From positions 3,658,001-3,722,000 of the forward strand of contig OY756140.1 in assembly GCA_963576785.1 (NCBI GenBank): a DNA stretch of 64,000 nt, in the 5' to 3' direction. The position numbers and the translations under genes are program-made. Numbering within the stretch: the stretch's first letter is position 1; each line of letters begins with the position of its first letter. Origin of the DNA: Chlorophyllum brunneum. Its lineage: Eukaryota; Basidiomycota; Agaricomycetes; Agaricales; Agaricaceae. Of the stretch, positions 33,469-45,635 are shown piece after piece. The notes below the pieces were generated by a model that ran no database searches, had not been told where the DNA came from, and saw nothing but the letters and a program-made list of their open reading frames with translations.

Positions 33469-34809
33469 CTAGTAGCAAAAAGATTCTCTCAGATAGAGGG
33501 AATTGATTACGATGAACTATTTTCACCAGTAGTCCGTTATGAGACAGCATGACTCATATTTGCAGTTGCTGCCCTCAACGATTGGGAGATGCTCAGTTTA
33601 GATGTTAAAACTGCTTATCTCTACGGAAAACTGGATGAAGAACTCTATATGGAACTTCCAGAAGGTTTCAATACAGGTTGTGGTAATTTGGTTTGGAAAT
33701 TAAATCGAGCCATTTATGGACTAAAGCAATCTGGATGGCAATGGTAGAAGGAATTGACTAAGTCAATGACTGACCTAGGATTTGTCCGATCCAAACTAGA
33801 TGCTGGAGTCTATTATTACTACGACCCTGAAACCAAAGAGCTTATTATAGCTCTGGTCTATGTAGATGACTCAATATTCATTGGAATCAGAGGCTCTAGA
33901 CTTCTACATGAAAAGTGAGCACTCTTTATGAAGAAATGGGAATGCCGAGACCTTTGTCCAACCAAAGAGTTTCTTGGCATGAAAATTTCATGAAATCCTA
34001 TAAACCAATCAATCACCCTAGACCAAATGGATTATCTAGGAAAAGTCCTTGATCGATTTAAAGTAATTGGAAAAGAAGAAATCCCGTTACCAAATGGATT
34101 TATCTTCGAATCCAATACAGGAAAAGTGACACCTGACTTCATAAAGAGGTATCAACAGTTAGTAGGATCAGTTATGTATCTGATGATAGGCAGTCAGTCC
34201 GACATAGCTTTTGCCACTGTCAAATTATCACAACATATGACCAATCCCACTAAAGCACATTATAATGCAGGCCTACATTTGCTAAAGTATCTTAATGCTA
34301 CTTGCAAATATAGAATTACCTATAATGGAAGTTCTATGCAAGGCCTTAATGCCTTTTCCAACTCTAATTGGGCTGGTGATCCAATTAGTTGCAAATCTGT
34401 AACTGGATATTTCTGTTTATTAGCCAGCGGAGCTATCGCTTGGTTAAGTAGAAAACAGAAAACAGTCGCATTATCTTCCACTGAAGCTGAGTATATGGCT
34501 TTGTCAGATTGTAGTCGACAACTTGTTTGGACTGTCAATTTGTTGGAAGAAATTGGTATCCAATCATTGGCCCCTTATCTCTTCGGCAATAATGAGGGTT
34601 CAATATTTTGGGCCAAAAATCCAGTAACAGAAAAACGATCAAAACATGTCGACGTCAAATACCATTACATTCGTGATTTGGTAGAAGACGGAAAGATTGA
34701 AATATTCTCTGTGAAAGGCACTGAAAATCCTGCCAATATTCTCACAAAGAATTTAGACAAAATTAAATTCAATCTATTCCGACCTCGCCTTGGCTTGACA
34801 TTTGAGTGA
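33469..34809 (+). pseudogene. copia-2 reverse transcriptase and RNase H
   Basis: LVAKRFSQIEGIDYDELFSP, LDVKTAYLYGKLDEELYM, YGLKQSG, LVYVDDSIFIG (YVDD intact) and GMKIS. The open frame 34,027-34,809 has VMYLMIGSQSDIAFA and VALSSTEAEYMALSD (RNase H), ending LRPRLGLTFE-like before the stop at 34,807. Stops at 33,550, 33,745, 33,916 and 33,991 break the RT. Confidence 0.88.
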
Positions 34810-34843
34810 TTAAAACTCTACATCAATACAGAGCAAGGAGGAG

Positions 34844-35414
34844 TGTTGAAGTTTTGGACATATTCTAGAAATAGACTATGAAGTCATTATGATAATAATA
34901 GACTGATCTGTTACTTTCCAGTAACTTCATTCCATAGTAACTTCCTATGAGTTGCTCTGCATACGATGAGAGTCATAAGTACTTGATAGATTATTCTACA
35001 TAGTACCAATGACTAGATACTATGTTCTGCAGTACTCTGCAGGCACTACGCCGCAGTTAAAGGGAGTCATAAGGAACAATCTATGCTTTACTAGTATTTT
35101 ATGTAGTATGACTCGCCTATGTTACAATATGTATATAAACCCCATGTAACAGACCTAGTTCTGCATCTTGTTCAATTGAACAACCTCTTCACCATCGCTT
35201 ATCTTCTTGAGTACAATACCAGTCTCGACTTACTCGACTTTGGCATCTACACTTCTGACACCAACCGCTTTATCAATAATATCTGTCTATCCAAATTACC
35301 TTTCTACAGGTATCAGATAGAAGCTTATTATCTTGGTGAGTAGACCCTACATTCTCTCCCACTGCATTTACTGCTGCCCCCAGCAAACAACTCATTACGG
35401 TTGTTTCCTCAACA
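34844..35414 (+). repeat. copia-2 3' LTR
   Basis: 571 bp, tgttgaag...cctcaaca. It differs from the 5' LTR by about a dozen bases, all C/T or G/A as read by eye. Confidence 0.92.
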
Positions 35415-35419
35415 ACTTG

Positions 35420-36050
35420 AAGCTTGAGCACTCGAATTTCCACATGCATTATACCAGGGTACAGCATCAATGGGAATTCTACATCAGCTGGTTGATGTGA
35501 AGCACATGGTTTAGGCCTGCAGCATCGATGGTTGTGAGTGATCAGTTCCATGAATGATACTGCCATATTGTCCTGTTCTGTGGCAGTACCTGTTGTGCCA
35601 AATCTGATGATTTGAAGCCTCGATCCCCGCTATGGACCTCAATCCCACCTGACACTTAGCCATGCATAGCAATACCACGGCGTCTTTCAGGATGACGAAA
35701 ACATGGAAAGGTGGGGCGTGCGGAACCCGAAACACGATGCACTACAATGAGATTTTATGGGAATGGTACAATGGTTTGCAGGCCACTACTACTATTGTTG
35801 TAACCAGCTGAAACTTTAGATTTTTGAGTTGTAATAGCGTACACTAAGTCTATGTGATTCCGGGAGAGATTCTCAGCGGGATTCCGGATAACCGTAAGCA
35901 TTACCCCAGAGGAGATCTCAGTCCTTACTTAAGTTGAAGTTGTAAGATAATGAGCGTAGACGACAAAACCGAGGGGATAGTCCGGTAGCTGGGTATACGT
36001 TGATCCACAACGTAAAAGATAAACGCAAGACTCATGTGCTCTCCAGGTGA
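35420..36050. other. intergenic sequence downstream of the glutaminase gene
   Basis: No recognised gene. The base composition changes to CpG-containing host-like sequence. It should hold the 3' UTR and polyadenylation region of the minus-strand glutaminase gene. The frames at 35,273-35,735 (minus) show no domain. Confidence 0.5.
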
Positions 36051-36055
36051 TATAT

Positions 36056-39000
36056 TCACCGATAGCTGGGTGGAGGCTCTGCTATATTCCTGATGGTCTC
36101 CATTTCTCTCCTTAATTGCTCCACTTCAGCTCTCAGATGCTCTGACCCAGAATATGGGTTTGAGAGATTTGACACCGCTGGGACGCTCGTTACCGGTTGG
36201 TGAATGTGGGGAGATTGGCTCTGCCTGAGGGCCTCCCTCCGCTTGTTTGATAGTGGTACGGTACCGGCGGCGCCTCGCAGAGGTGCGGCACGTAGACCAG
36301 AACTTGCGTTGGCCCCTGAGCCTTGTGGCTGAGACGGCGCGCTCCAGTCTGGCATCCAATGAGTCAACGTTGCGAGGAACAGTCGTGATTTAGAATATTC
36401 GTCGTAAGCAGCTTCTTGCCGCTGCTTACGTTTGCGCCAGAAGAGGAATATTGCACCAGCTACGATGAGGACGAATGCGAGCCCACCAATCACACCGCCC
36501 ACGATTGCGCCGACGTTGTCCTTCTTGGAACTTGAGTCTAAGCCGGAGGAACCCACGGGGCCGGAGGTGATCTCAACGTTTTTCAAGCTACACCCGTTAG
36601 GATCAGGATATAGTCGAAGGGAAAGAAAGACTATACACGTAAGACCAACCTCATTGCCAATATAGCGAAAGCAGCGCCCTGGATAGCACTAGAAATCTCA
36701 TCAATATCTGGTTAACTATTGCTCGACGAGGACTGACGGACCTTCCCGTTGTCCCAGATAGACGTTCTCCAGTTGACGCCTTGTACTTCACTGGCAGAGG
36801 AAATTTATTGGTAACATTGTATGCTTGGCGGTAGGTTGACCTGATGAGCTGGTCCCGAATGGAATTTAGACCAGAAGGGATCGTCGCAGCAGTCATGAGG
36901 GACCAGTCTACGATCACATCGTTAGGATGTGCACAGCGCTTTGAGAACTCGACGCACGCGGATAGGCGACATCGGGCTGTGTGCTATCGAGGCTAAGGCT
37001 GAGGTCCGGAGCCGCTGTGAATCCAATCTTTAAACGATGCCACGAGACATCCTTGTCCTAGTAGACACTCACTCGACTGCTGGGCATAGAATTGAGCTTG
37101 ACGGGTCAGGATCTGCACAGAGTGAACGATAAGGTCATACAACGTTCTGGAGGACATAGAGGACATACACCATCTTCGATTAAACCCGTATCAAGCCAAA
37201 TGGCAGGAAAGAGATTGTATATCAATGCCCAGGAGCTTGGTCGACCATAAGCCGCTTGTATATGACTACCTGTCCCCGAAAGCTGTTTCCAACTCGCGAT
37301 GAGTTCGGTGGCCTGATCCTAGCAATGACCGTTGTCAGCATAAGCTTGAGCCTCACATATCTGCGGACGAACCCTGAACGTGGTATTTGAAGGGTTCACA
37401 GCCTCGTTAATTTTCCCCATGGAATACATACCCAATATGCCCTTGAGGGCCAAGTTGGACATATCCGGGTTGCCGAGACCATCGGCAGAGATAAACCCTT
37501 GGGGGTGCAACGAATTCTGGACTAGGACATCCGCCCAGCGTTGTAACATAGGATACTATTGGAGGTCATGAGTATGAAGCATGTAATCTGACCCGTAAAC
37601 TCACATAGCGAGAGAGGAGAGAGCCATCACCAGACTTGACTGCATAAGCGTAGGCCATGATGAGCATGTTTCCACAGCCTACGTCGCACGGTAAATTCAA
37701 GAAAGGGGGAAAGCATCGGGACACGTACTCTCGACTGCGAGTCGCTGAGTATCAGTGGTGTTGCCAAGGATAACAGGATAGGTGACACCTGAAGACATAT
37801 CAGTACAACAACTGCTACCGATGTGTAAAAACTTACCGAGATCGGGAGCGGCATAAGGATGGTCGTATTTGGAAGATGACTGAAATTCGAGCAGAGGTTG
37901 CAACAAGTCATGGGCGAATGATGAGTTGAAGTAAAGGAACGCAGGGAAAGCACCAAAAATGACCTCGACCGGATTTGCGCGACTGTGCATAGTGAGAGTT
38001 GAGCCAGGCCAATTACGAGCGTAGGGAAATATTCACTCACAGAGACATCCCGATGTCCTTCATGAAGATCTTCACATCTGACGGATTGGATTTCCCTTTT
38101 TGAGTGGCAGGAATTGTAATAGCCATGGACGCGAATACTTGTCTCGTTACGAGCGATAATATTCCTGAGAGATGGCGGAAGCAGCAGTGAGGATCTTGTT
38201 ATCCAGAGCTTGGCTCCTAGTTCGAGCACTGGCAAAACCTTTCAGGAATGCAGAGATCTAGACATGATTTGTCAGTTGCTGTCGACGTTGATTCTGGAAC
38301 GACGTACTACTTCATTGATGCTCTGGTACGCTGACCAATAATAGGCGGACCGATTCTCGACAGACGAATTTGCCGCGTAGGTAACCACGGGGTCACGCAC
38401 GAGACCAAGTGTCCACACCACAGGATCTGGCTGGTTGCGAGACGATATGGCACCCAAGTCAACTGAGAAAGCAAAGACTGGCCAGTTACTGATAATCATC
38501 AGCCGATTGTCGACCTGAGTGCCCACTATGGACTCACTCGCCTACCGCTCGGAATGCGGTGTCTTTCGAGTTGGCCAAAGTCCCATTATTTGCGAATGAA
38601 ATACGGATGTCACTCCCAGCTGTCTGCCAGGTGAGCCCAGACCGCTCCAGAGAATTTCAGAGAAAGGTTTGAGCAAAGACACGGGAGTGCTTACCTTGGC
38701 TGTGGCATAATATCCTACTCCATCCTCAGCCATATCAGCCACCGGCATGGGCTGGAGGCTTTTCCGCTGGACATGGTGAGATACCATATCGTCCAAGTCG
38801 TCTGTGTCCCACTTCACTAGTGCTGCATCGTCACTCGTCACCCATTCTAGAGGGTACAAGAGCTGGAAACTGCGTATCCGTTACGATACCCAAGCCAGAC
38901 TCACCCGCAGAAATATCGGAATACACTTGAATCGTGTGTGGCAGTGCATCACTTGAAGTGAATCCATCGATGTACATGTATGTGAATGGGATAGATTGAA

Positions 39001-39483
39001 GAGTATAATTGTTGGGCTGAGTATATCGTCAGAAACTCAAACGGATCAATGAGTGCAGTGAGCATACTTCGAGGGGACTGAGGAAAGTGACGTTGAATTG
39101 GATGGGGCCGGCTTCAATTCTGAAGATACTCGTTGTAGGGGTGATCTCGCTCGTTAATGTTTTCGTAAAATTGAAGGGACCCCCACCCATCCACATAAAG
39201 GCTTGATTATCTACACGGACCATACCGGCCCACCCAAACACCTACAGGCCGCGGAAGTGAGTATCACGGAGCCACGTTATGGTAAAGGTATGCAACCTAC
39301 CCGGTCTGTCGTGAAGAATCTCGGCCATCTGTGTTCGGGAGACCCTCCTTGGTTGCTGACGATCCATCCATGCAAGTAGGGGTTCTTTACTGCGAGGGGG
39401 AGATATCCTAGCTGGAAAGATGACTGGGCAAAGACCAGCAGCCCATGGGACAACACAACCTGGAAGAAGGGAGTAAAGAACAT
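36056..39483 (-). CDS. glutaminase A-like protein with C-terminal membrane anchor (multi-exon)
   Basis: The start at 39,483 gives a hydrophobic signal-like N-terminus (MFFTPFFQVVLSHGLLVFAQ), then LPLAVKNPYLHGWI. Exons I could place: 39,483-39,301, 39,241-39,068, 39,016-38,905, 38,846-38,695, 38,623-38,538 and from 38,488, with gt-ag introns of about 50-70 bp. Their joints give DISA-EWVTSDD and FRAVG-DNWPVFAFSVDLG, typical of fungal glutaminase A (DUF4964/5127/4965/1793). Later exons give YDHPYAAPDLG, LQRWADVLVQNS, FISADGLGNPDMSNLALKGI and AAYGRPSSWALIYNL. The last exon (36,586-36,056) has a transmembrane helix (GAIVGGVIGGLAFVLIVAGA), basic stop-transfer RKRKQR and a cytoplasmic tail ending PPPSYR. 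Known members hydrolyse extracellular glutamine to glutamate and ammonia. An apparent one-base frame change near 38,165 and uncertain exon limits at 36.7-38.3 kb leave open whether it is intact. Confidence 0.82.
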
Positions 39484-39899
39484 AGCGGTCTGCTGCGCTT
39501 AGGCGGTGTCATCGTTCATCAACGTGTCGTGGAAAGTTTCACCGCCCTCGAGGGATGAAGCAATCGATCCCGGCCTGCCAGGTTACTAATGATATGACCC
39601 TGCCAACAACACCCTCGAAACCCGAGGCAGGTGTGGTGATGACGGGCGCCATTGTAAGCAGTCAACCCAAGGAATATCATTGATAGACACGACGGCCACA
39701 TAGAGGTGGCGAAGCTTATACTAACTTAAATGGGGTGACGAAGTAGCAGAGCTGGGTTGTAGTGTCCGGGGAATTGTTTAATGGATCCATAACAGAAGCT
39801 GACAGGACCAACCGAGGCAGACTATTGGTTTGTTGATTGTGTTGGTGTTGAACCATATCTCAAGGGTAGTCACAGCCTCTATCACACACCATCATCTCC
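39484..39899 (-). promoter_or_regulatory. upstream region of the glutaminase-like gene
   Basis: About 415 bp between the proposed start codon and the hAT element. It is host-like in composition. I see no firm TATA or CT-rich core promoter. The frame at 39,519-39,701 (minus) has no domain and is not called. Confidence 0.4.
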
Positions 39900-39907
39900 G
39901 TTTTGTC

Positions 39908-40881
39908 TAGTGATATGCCGGCTAGGGCTCGAAGCCGGAGCTGAGCCGGGCTTTGAGTGACAGCTCATCAGGGCTCACGGCTCGGCTTTCAACTTCGGCA
40001 GACTTGGGCCCTCGGCTTAAGACCCAGCTTGTTACCATATCAGCAGCATCACGGCAGAGCCGGAATTCATCGTTCCGCTCTACAGTTTGGTAGAATAAGG
40101 TTTAAATTACTGTTCGTGCTGCGTAGAAATTTATTGGGAGATTTTCGTTGATTATCTCAAGCAAAATGAATGCTCCAAATGAAGCTCGAGCACCCACCAA
40201 ACATTCACAAAAACAATCAACAATGTGCAATCCACTCCATCAGATGCAGATGACAATGGCACATGGCTGAATTCAGGCAATATATCGATGGACACAATAC
40301 AATTGCCGTTGACATGCCTGTGATCAAGTGGTGGCAGGTAAGCCATTATCATTATTGTTTCTTATTCTTGCTGACTGTTGCATAGCTCAACACAACATGC
40401 CTTCCTGTATGGGCCTCTCTCACTTGAGACCACCTAGCCATCATGGCTTTGTCTGTCTTGAGTGAGCATGCATTTTCATCTGCTGGCATCACCATTAGCA
40501 AACAATGTAACTGCCTTCAGGAAGACATTGTCAAGGCACTTCAGTTTCTCAAGTCTGCTATCCAGCATGACTTGCTCTTTCATGAGGAGGAGGTGACAAT
40601 GACAGAGGAGGAGCTCAAGAAGTTGGAAATTGAGGATGGGAGCTTGGGAGGATGTACCAGACATTGAACTTGCAGAGTTCATCATAGATGTAGATTCAGA
40701 CTAAATTCTTTGACAGAGGTTAATTACATTATCAGATTCTATTTACTTATAACAGACTGGGGCTTGAGCTTGGCCCCAGCCCTGGCTATAGGGCTGGGCT
40801 CAATGTTTTGTGAGGCTTGAGCTTGGTCAAGCCCAGCTGTAGCCAGGGCTTTTGAGCCAAGCCGGAGCCAGCAGAACACTA
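39908..40881 (+). mobile_element. hAT DNA transposon, internally deleted
   Basis: The 8 bp duplication gttttgtc stands at 39,900-39,907 and 40,882-40,889. Terminal inverted repeats read tagtgatatgccggc at the left and tagtgttctgctggc at the right (reverse complement), with three mismatches in 15. Subterminal GC-rich repeats (ggctcgg, gggctt) lie inside both ends. At 974 bp it retains only the 3' end of a transposase, so it is non-autonomous or decayed. It lies about 420 bp upstream of the glutaminase start. Confidence 0.88.
40160..40705 (+). pseudogene. hAT transposase C-terminal (dimerisation) fragment
   Basis: The frames give DMPVIKWWQ, then (possibly after an intron gtaag...ag, or an indel) LASLT-like sequence, LAIMALSVLSEHAFSSAGITIS, LQEDIVKALQFLKSAI and HDLLFHEEEVTM, ending IELAEFIIDVDSD-stop at 40,703. 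The W-W and the S-x-x-x-E-x-x-F-S-S-A-G block are the hAT C-terminal dimerisation signature. The expected Arg of S-E-R is His here. The DDE catalytic part is absent. Confidence 0.85.
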
Positions 40882-40889
40882 GTTTTGTC

Positions 40890-41599
40890 ATGAAAAATAT
40901 ATGCTCCATGTTCACTAAAGGTAAGATGCAGAGATTCTAATAGAGCAACCCTCACACTTGGGATCTCATTGCAAAAGTCAGTTTTAAGATTGCCAGCAAC
41001 TGTAAAAGCATCCCCAGATAGCACCCCACCTACCCCCCAACCTGTCAATTCTCCCATGACCACCAGAATCACCAAAAGGTATGGGACCTGGGCCAAGGAA
41101 ATTGACATGCTGAGGACAGAGACATGAATGCAACAGGAACTGAACAAAATGATAAGTTCAGTGAACTTAGTTTACCTACAGCACAATCCCAAACCTTTCC
41201 CATATGCCCCAGTCAAAGAAAATGCACTAAGGGCCAAACTTCAAATGCACATCATAAGAGCAGCATCTACAGTCAGCAAACTAAACTATCTGATGTGCAA
41301 ACACTGCCTAATGGAGTAATAATTTCTGCATTATCACAGATGACTTATACAAAATGATAACAGATCACCAATCAGGACCTGAAGCCCAGAGCAGCATCTG
41401 CTCTACCATAAAGACATTAATGGAAGAGAAATAATAGATTACTGCCAAAGGATTATGTAGACAACAGACTGACTAATCCCATCAGTACCTACTCAGACAA
41501 TCCACACCACAGCTTGGAAAGCAGTGTACATAATCCAAACAGACATACTTAAATCCTATGTCAAGCCACCAGAAATACAACCCAGAACAACATACAAGC
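40890..41599 (+). other. decayed sequence without recognised gene
   Basis: An A-rich plus-strand frame around 41,000-41,320 reads coding-like (TPPTPQPVNSPMTTRITKRY, then a stop, then NPKPFPYAPVKENALRAKLQ) and ends with two stops. I do not recognise it. It may be a fragment of an older element or gene. Confidence 0.4.
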
Positions 41600-42188
41600 T
41601 ATTGAACAGCATAGTAACATGCGGTAACAGATGGGAGATCTGACTTACTGATAGTAGTGTTGGTTAGTTTGATAAGAACTAAGTGAGTTACTGAGAAAGT
41701 TGAGTAGAGTGAGATAGAAATTGAGTAGATTGTCTAAAGAAATAAAGAAAATACATGCTGCTTTATATACTAATGTTGAGGGTGAAAAACCCTAAGATCT
41801 ATAGGTAATAACTAAGCATAATGAGTCAGTAATGACTATAGAGTCCCTTAAAACACCAACAGTGTCCAATAGTATAATGAGAGTGACAGCAATCAGTCAG
41901 CTCATGAAGAACATGAGGAAGAGGTGCATAATGTGAGTCAGAGGGTGCAGCCTCAATAACAAATATTATAGAGAAATATTACTAACATAATAGAAGAGCT
42001 AGTCATATGGAATACAGCTTAGAAAGTGCAAATGACAACATTCCTCCTAGCTTGAGATGCAATATAATATCAAGCACCAAACTGAATAGGTAAATAATCA
42101 TGACATTACTGAAATTTAATAGTATCCAGACTTTTTGTGCAGATGTTAGTGGAGTTCTTCTCAAATTCCACATAAAACAGTTCAATAT
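41600..42188 (-). mobile_element. copia-1c: 3' end remnant of a third copia-1 copy
   Basis: 41,600-42,040 is a copia-1 LTR in minus orientation (tattgaacag...gacaaca). 42,041-42,188 matches the 3' end of copia-1 pol and its purine tract (as at 11,070-11,210). It is diverged from copia-1a/b by many transitions and small indels. Its continuation is interrupted by gypsy-3 at 42,189. Confidence 0.85.
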
Positions 42189-42491
42189 TGTTATAATCTT
42201 AGTCTATGACTCAGGTAGCAAATCTTTGGATAAAGACAAGATAGTAGAGGAAAGAGAAAGGGATGATATGATTGGTAAAGTATAAGGAATACATCAAGTA
42301 TTACTACACTTTATATACTAGTGATAGGTGTTAAGAATAAGGGGATGGAGTAAAGGAGTCATAGAGGATGAGTAGGATAAGTCAGTAAGGGTACAGCCAT
42401 AAGGGATGAAACAGGAGATGAAACGGACATGAGAATGATGAGTATGATAGGTACATGATAGGAATGTATGGTCTATCTATAGTTCATAACA
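42189..42491 (-). repeat. gypsy-3 3' LTR
   Basis: About 303 bp bounded by tgttataatc and gttcataaca. It aligns throughout with the 294 bp gypsy-2 LTRs, including the TATA-like element (complement of ctttatatacta). Most differences are C/T or G/A. Confidence 0.85.
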
Positions 42492-42559
42492 ATACCTCCC
42501 TTTTTTATGTTCATGACCCCATAAAGTATTGTAGTCTACTTGTTGTCTTGTTCTTTGTG

Positions 42560-43432
42560 TAAGGCATTGACAAGTTGGCATTTAGTAGGGCCAATCATTA
42601 GAGTTCCTGACTTGTGTTGACATCTGATCCAGAAGGGGGTGTGGTCTTGTCCTCCTCTAAAGAGGGCTACAGTGCATCCTCAGAATGTAGCAGTATCATT
42701 AGTCTCAGCGGCAACAAGGTTGTGAACTATCTTTTCCCAGCAGTTTTCTTCAAATTGTCCTCTGTCCTTGAGTGTGAGGTAAGATGGTAGTGGGTTAAAT
42801 ATTGTTGGTTTGGATGGTGGGTCCATGTTGGGTAGTTGTATAAGGAGGTGGTCTACTTTGTCTCACATATCTGGTTCCATTAGATGGTCTGGGACTGATT
42901 TGTCAATTCCCTTTATTCCTTCATCTAACCATTCTTGTTCATCATCTTTGTGGTAGGGCAGTTTGTTGGGTAAGGTAGTGGGGGTGTATGAGTCAAGATC
43001 CATTAGTTTTCGGGCAAGTCTGTAGGTAGGATTGTCACTAGAATTGGTAAGGTGATTGAGTCTTTTGCCTGTCATGACTAAGGCACTTTGGATGCATTGC
43101 TTTGCATCGGAGTGTACCAATATGTTGAGATCAGTGGCTGCTTTGTCCAATAGTTCCTTCATGAGTTCATGTTTTCTAGTTGACATGGCAGCTGGGAGGG
43201 CTTTGGTAGTGGTGACAAGTAAGATATGGCTCAGGGCTTGGGCTTGGATTTGGAGGTTGTTGATGGCATGGGCAATGTATGTGAGTCCTTTGGTTGTGGT
43301 AGTATAGTGTTTGATCTGGTATTCAGTGGACTGGGCATTGAGGAGGTTGTTGAGTTCTTATTCGAACTCTATGTCATTGGCTGGGAAAGGGGTGGGTTTG
43401 CATTCAGCATACATGGTGTGTTGTGGAGATAG
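42560..43432 (-). pseudogene. gypsy-3 third ORF (unknown, homologous to the gypsy-2 third ORF)
   Basis: The minus-strand frame reads MNAKPTPFPAND, crosses a stop, then IAHAINNLQIQAQAL, MSTRKHELMKELLDKAATDL, LARKLMDLD, a stop, DHLLIQLPNMDPPSKP, FNPLPSYLTLKDRG, CWEKIVHNLV and PFWIRCQHKSG to the stop near 42,580. It aligns along its length with 56,623-55,833 of gypsy-2. It is mostly helical, with no known domain. It sits between pol and the 3' LTR, where env lies in some gypsy elements, but no signal peptide or membrane helix is visible. Confidence 0.65.
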
Positions 43433-43514
43433 TTAGCAAAGTCTAGGGTACAGTGGATACAGTGTGAGGTATGTTGGGTGTAGTAATCTCTTGTAATGCA
43501 AGGTTTGTTGTTCA

Positions 43515-44803
43515 TAATTGTCACTTTTTACCCCCCCTTTTTATAGGTTTTGTCCTCAAAGTCTTGTCTAAAAATTCCTGAACTGCCTCTTTAGTGTTTT
43601 CCAGATCTAACTTATCTTCCCATGTGTTTTCCTCGGAGGTATAACCTTTCTAGTGTACTAGGAATTGATTTTACCATCCTCTTGTGTAGTGTCCTCAGAT
43701 TTCTTCTACTTCATACTACTCTTTGTCATTGATGATCTTGGGCATTGGTGGTGGTGGGGTATGCTGGCTGTTAAACTCGGGTTTCTGATAGGAGGAGAGG
43801 AGTCTGCTGTTAAATACATCATGTATTGCCCATATTTCAGGTAATTCCAGTTGGTAACTTGTTTCACCTATTTTCACTTTTATTCGGAATGGTCCATAGT
43901 ATTGGTGATCTAGCTTCTTGGTTGGTCTCATTGTCCTGATGTTGCTTGCTTTGAGCCATACTTATTCTCCTGGATTATACTCATGTTCCAGTTTGGTACT
44001 GTTACATTTCTCTATTTGTATCTGGCTGTGTTGTAGCATCTTGATTGTCTTTTGTTACATGTTTTGTAACTCCTGTATTTGTTCCGTGATTGCAGGTGCC
44101 TTAGTAATATTCATTACATCTCCTTTCTAGGGATGTCGTCCATAAACTATTTTGAATGGCAGGTATCCGGTGGCTGTGTGGGTTTTGTCATTGTATTGGA
44201 ATTCCACTATGGCTAGCCATTTTTTCCAGTTGTTCTACACATGGTTTATTATATTTCTGAGGTATGTCTCAACCTCCTGGTTGATGTGCTCTGTTTGACT
44301 GTTAGTTTGTGGGTGGTATGCCATGGATAAGTTTTGTTGGGTACCAGTCACTCAGCACAGTTCTGCCATGAATTTTGATATGAATTGTGGACCTCTGTCA
44401 CTAATGATTCTGCAGGGTATTCTATGTGTTCTCCATATATCATCTTGGTAGATATCTCCTAGCTCCTTGGATGTTAAGGTGGTGTTAACTGTGTGCAGTC
44501 TGATCATTTTGCTGAAGCAATCAACTATGACAAGTATTGCATCATATCCCTCTGTGGTATCAGTAGTGGGTGGAGATATGTTGTCAGTCTTGTTTGGAGT
44601 ATTTTGTTTTGTTGGCATGCCTCATATCCTTTGATGTACCATTTGACATTGTTGTACATTTGAGGCCACCAATAACTCTGTTTAATGAGTTCGATCATTT
44701 GGTGTTGTCCTTGGTGTCCTATATCTATCTCATCATGGTGTTGTTGGAGTATTTCTTGTTGTATTTGGCTGTTGGGTAGAACATATATTCTTCCTTTGAA
44801 CAT
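43515..44803 (-). pseudogene. gypsy-3 integrase with chromodomain
   Basis: MFKGRIYVLPNSQIQQEILQ, H-x-x-x-H and C-x-x-C of the HHCC finger (YEACQQNK), DCFSKMIRL, IISDRGPQF and HPQTN-SQTEHINQEVE-type pieces. Then come YGPFRIKVKIGETSYQLELP (GPY/F module) and a chromodomain remnant (FLVH-KGYTSEENTWED). Stops interrupt each part. Chromodomains direct integration to marked chromatin in fungal chromoviruses. Confidence 0.82.
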
Positions 44804-44939
44804 CAGTATTCCATCTGTTTCCCATATTTCCTCTGGTCATCTCTCCTTTTTCTTCAGCCACTGTGTTTCCCTTTTTGTTTCCTTTTGCAGTCAGTGTTTC
44901 AGATCTTCTTCTCCTGAGATCTCTCAGATTTGTTAGATC

Positions 44940-45635
44940 ACGGTAATTGTGTTGTTGTCAAATAAATAGTTGGGTAGTAAGGTGATATCAGTGTTGTCTC
45001 GGGTAGTATTGGTTTTTGTTAATCTCAATAAGACATTGGCTTTCATGTTGGTCTTTCTGGGGATGTGTTTCAGCATGTAATGGTATTCTTGTAGCTCTAT
45101 CTGCCACCTCACTTGTCATCCTATGAGTTGTTGTGGTTTTTGGAAATATTCCAGATTCTTGTGATTGGTCCAGATTTCAAACAGTTCATCGGCATCAAGT
45201 AGGTATTGTCTTTAGGTTTTGATTGCTTCTTGGATAGCTAGTAATTCTTTGTCATAGATCTGATAGTTTTGTTCTGTGGGTGTTATCATTCTTGAGTGGA
45301 ATACAATTGAGTGCCAATGTTCTTTCTGTTTCTGTGATAGTACCACTCCTACTCCATAGCCTGATGTATCTACTTCCACTCTGTATTGTCCCTTGTCTTG
45401 TGGCATTGCTAGTACCAGCTCGCTTGTGACTTTTTCCTTAATCTTTTTGAAGGCTTGTTGTTGTTGTTCTGTCTATACCCATTGTGTGTCTTTCTTCTTC
45501 AACTCATGTAAAGGGGCTGCTATGTTACTGAAGTCATGTATAAATTGTTGGTAGAAGTTTGTGAAGCCTAGGAATTTTTTGACATCTTTCAGGGATTTGG
45601 ATATTGGCCATTCCATCACTGCTTTCACCTTCTCC
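44940..45635 (-). pseudogene. gypsy-3 RNase H and RT tail
   Basis: The frame 45,406-45,212 has MPQDKGQYRVEVDTSGYGVG (first RNase H Asp) and NYQIYDKELLAI (Glu). Shifted frames around it carry the connection from RT (KFLGFTNFYQQF) and LTRQ-like sequence. The RT upstream part continues at 62,471 on the far side of LINE-2. Confidence 0.82.
45623..45635. repeat. LINE-2 target-site duplication, left copy
   Basis: tttcaccttctcc precedes the T tract at 45,636. The same 13 bases at 62,458-62,470 begin the rest of gypsy-3. Confidence 0.9.

Larger units (their letters stand above)
28056..35414 (+). mobile_element. copia-2: structurally complete Ty1/copia LTR retrotransposon
   Basis: Length 7,359 bp with two 571 bp LTRs (28,056-28,626 and 34,844-35,414) and the duplication acttg at 28,051-28,055 and 35,415-35,419. 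The primer-binding site is at 28,627 and a purine tract (caaggaggag) lies before the 3' LTR. A single long frame (gag, protease, integrase, RT, RNase H) is broken by about ten nonsense codons, many of them CGA to TGA or CAA to TAA. The LTRs differ by about a dozen transitions. It is the same family as copia-3. Confidence 0.92.
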
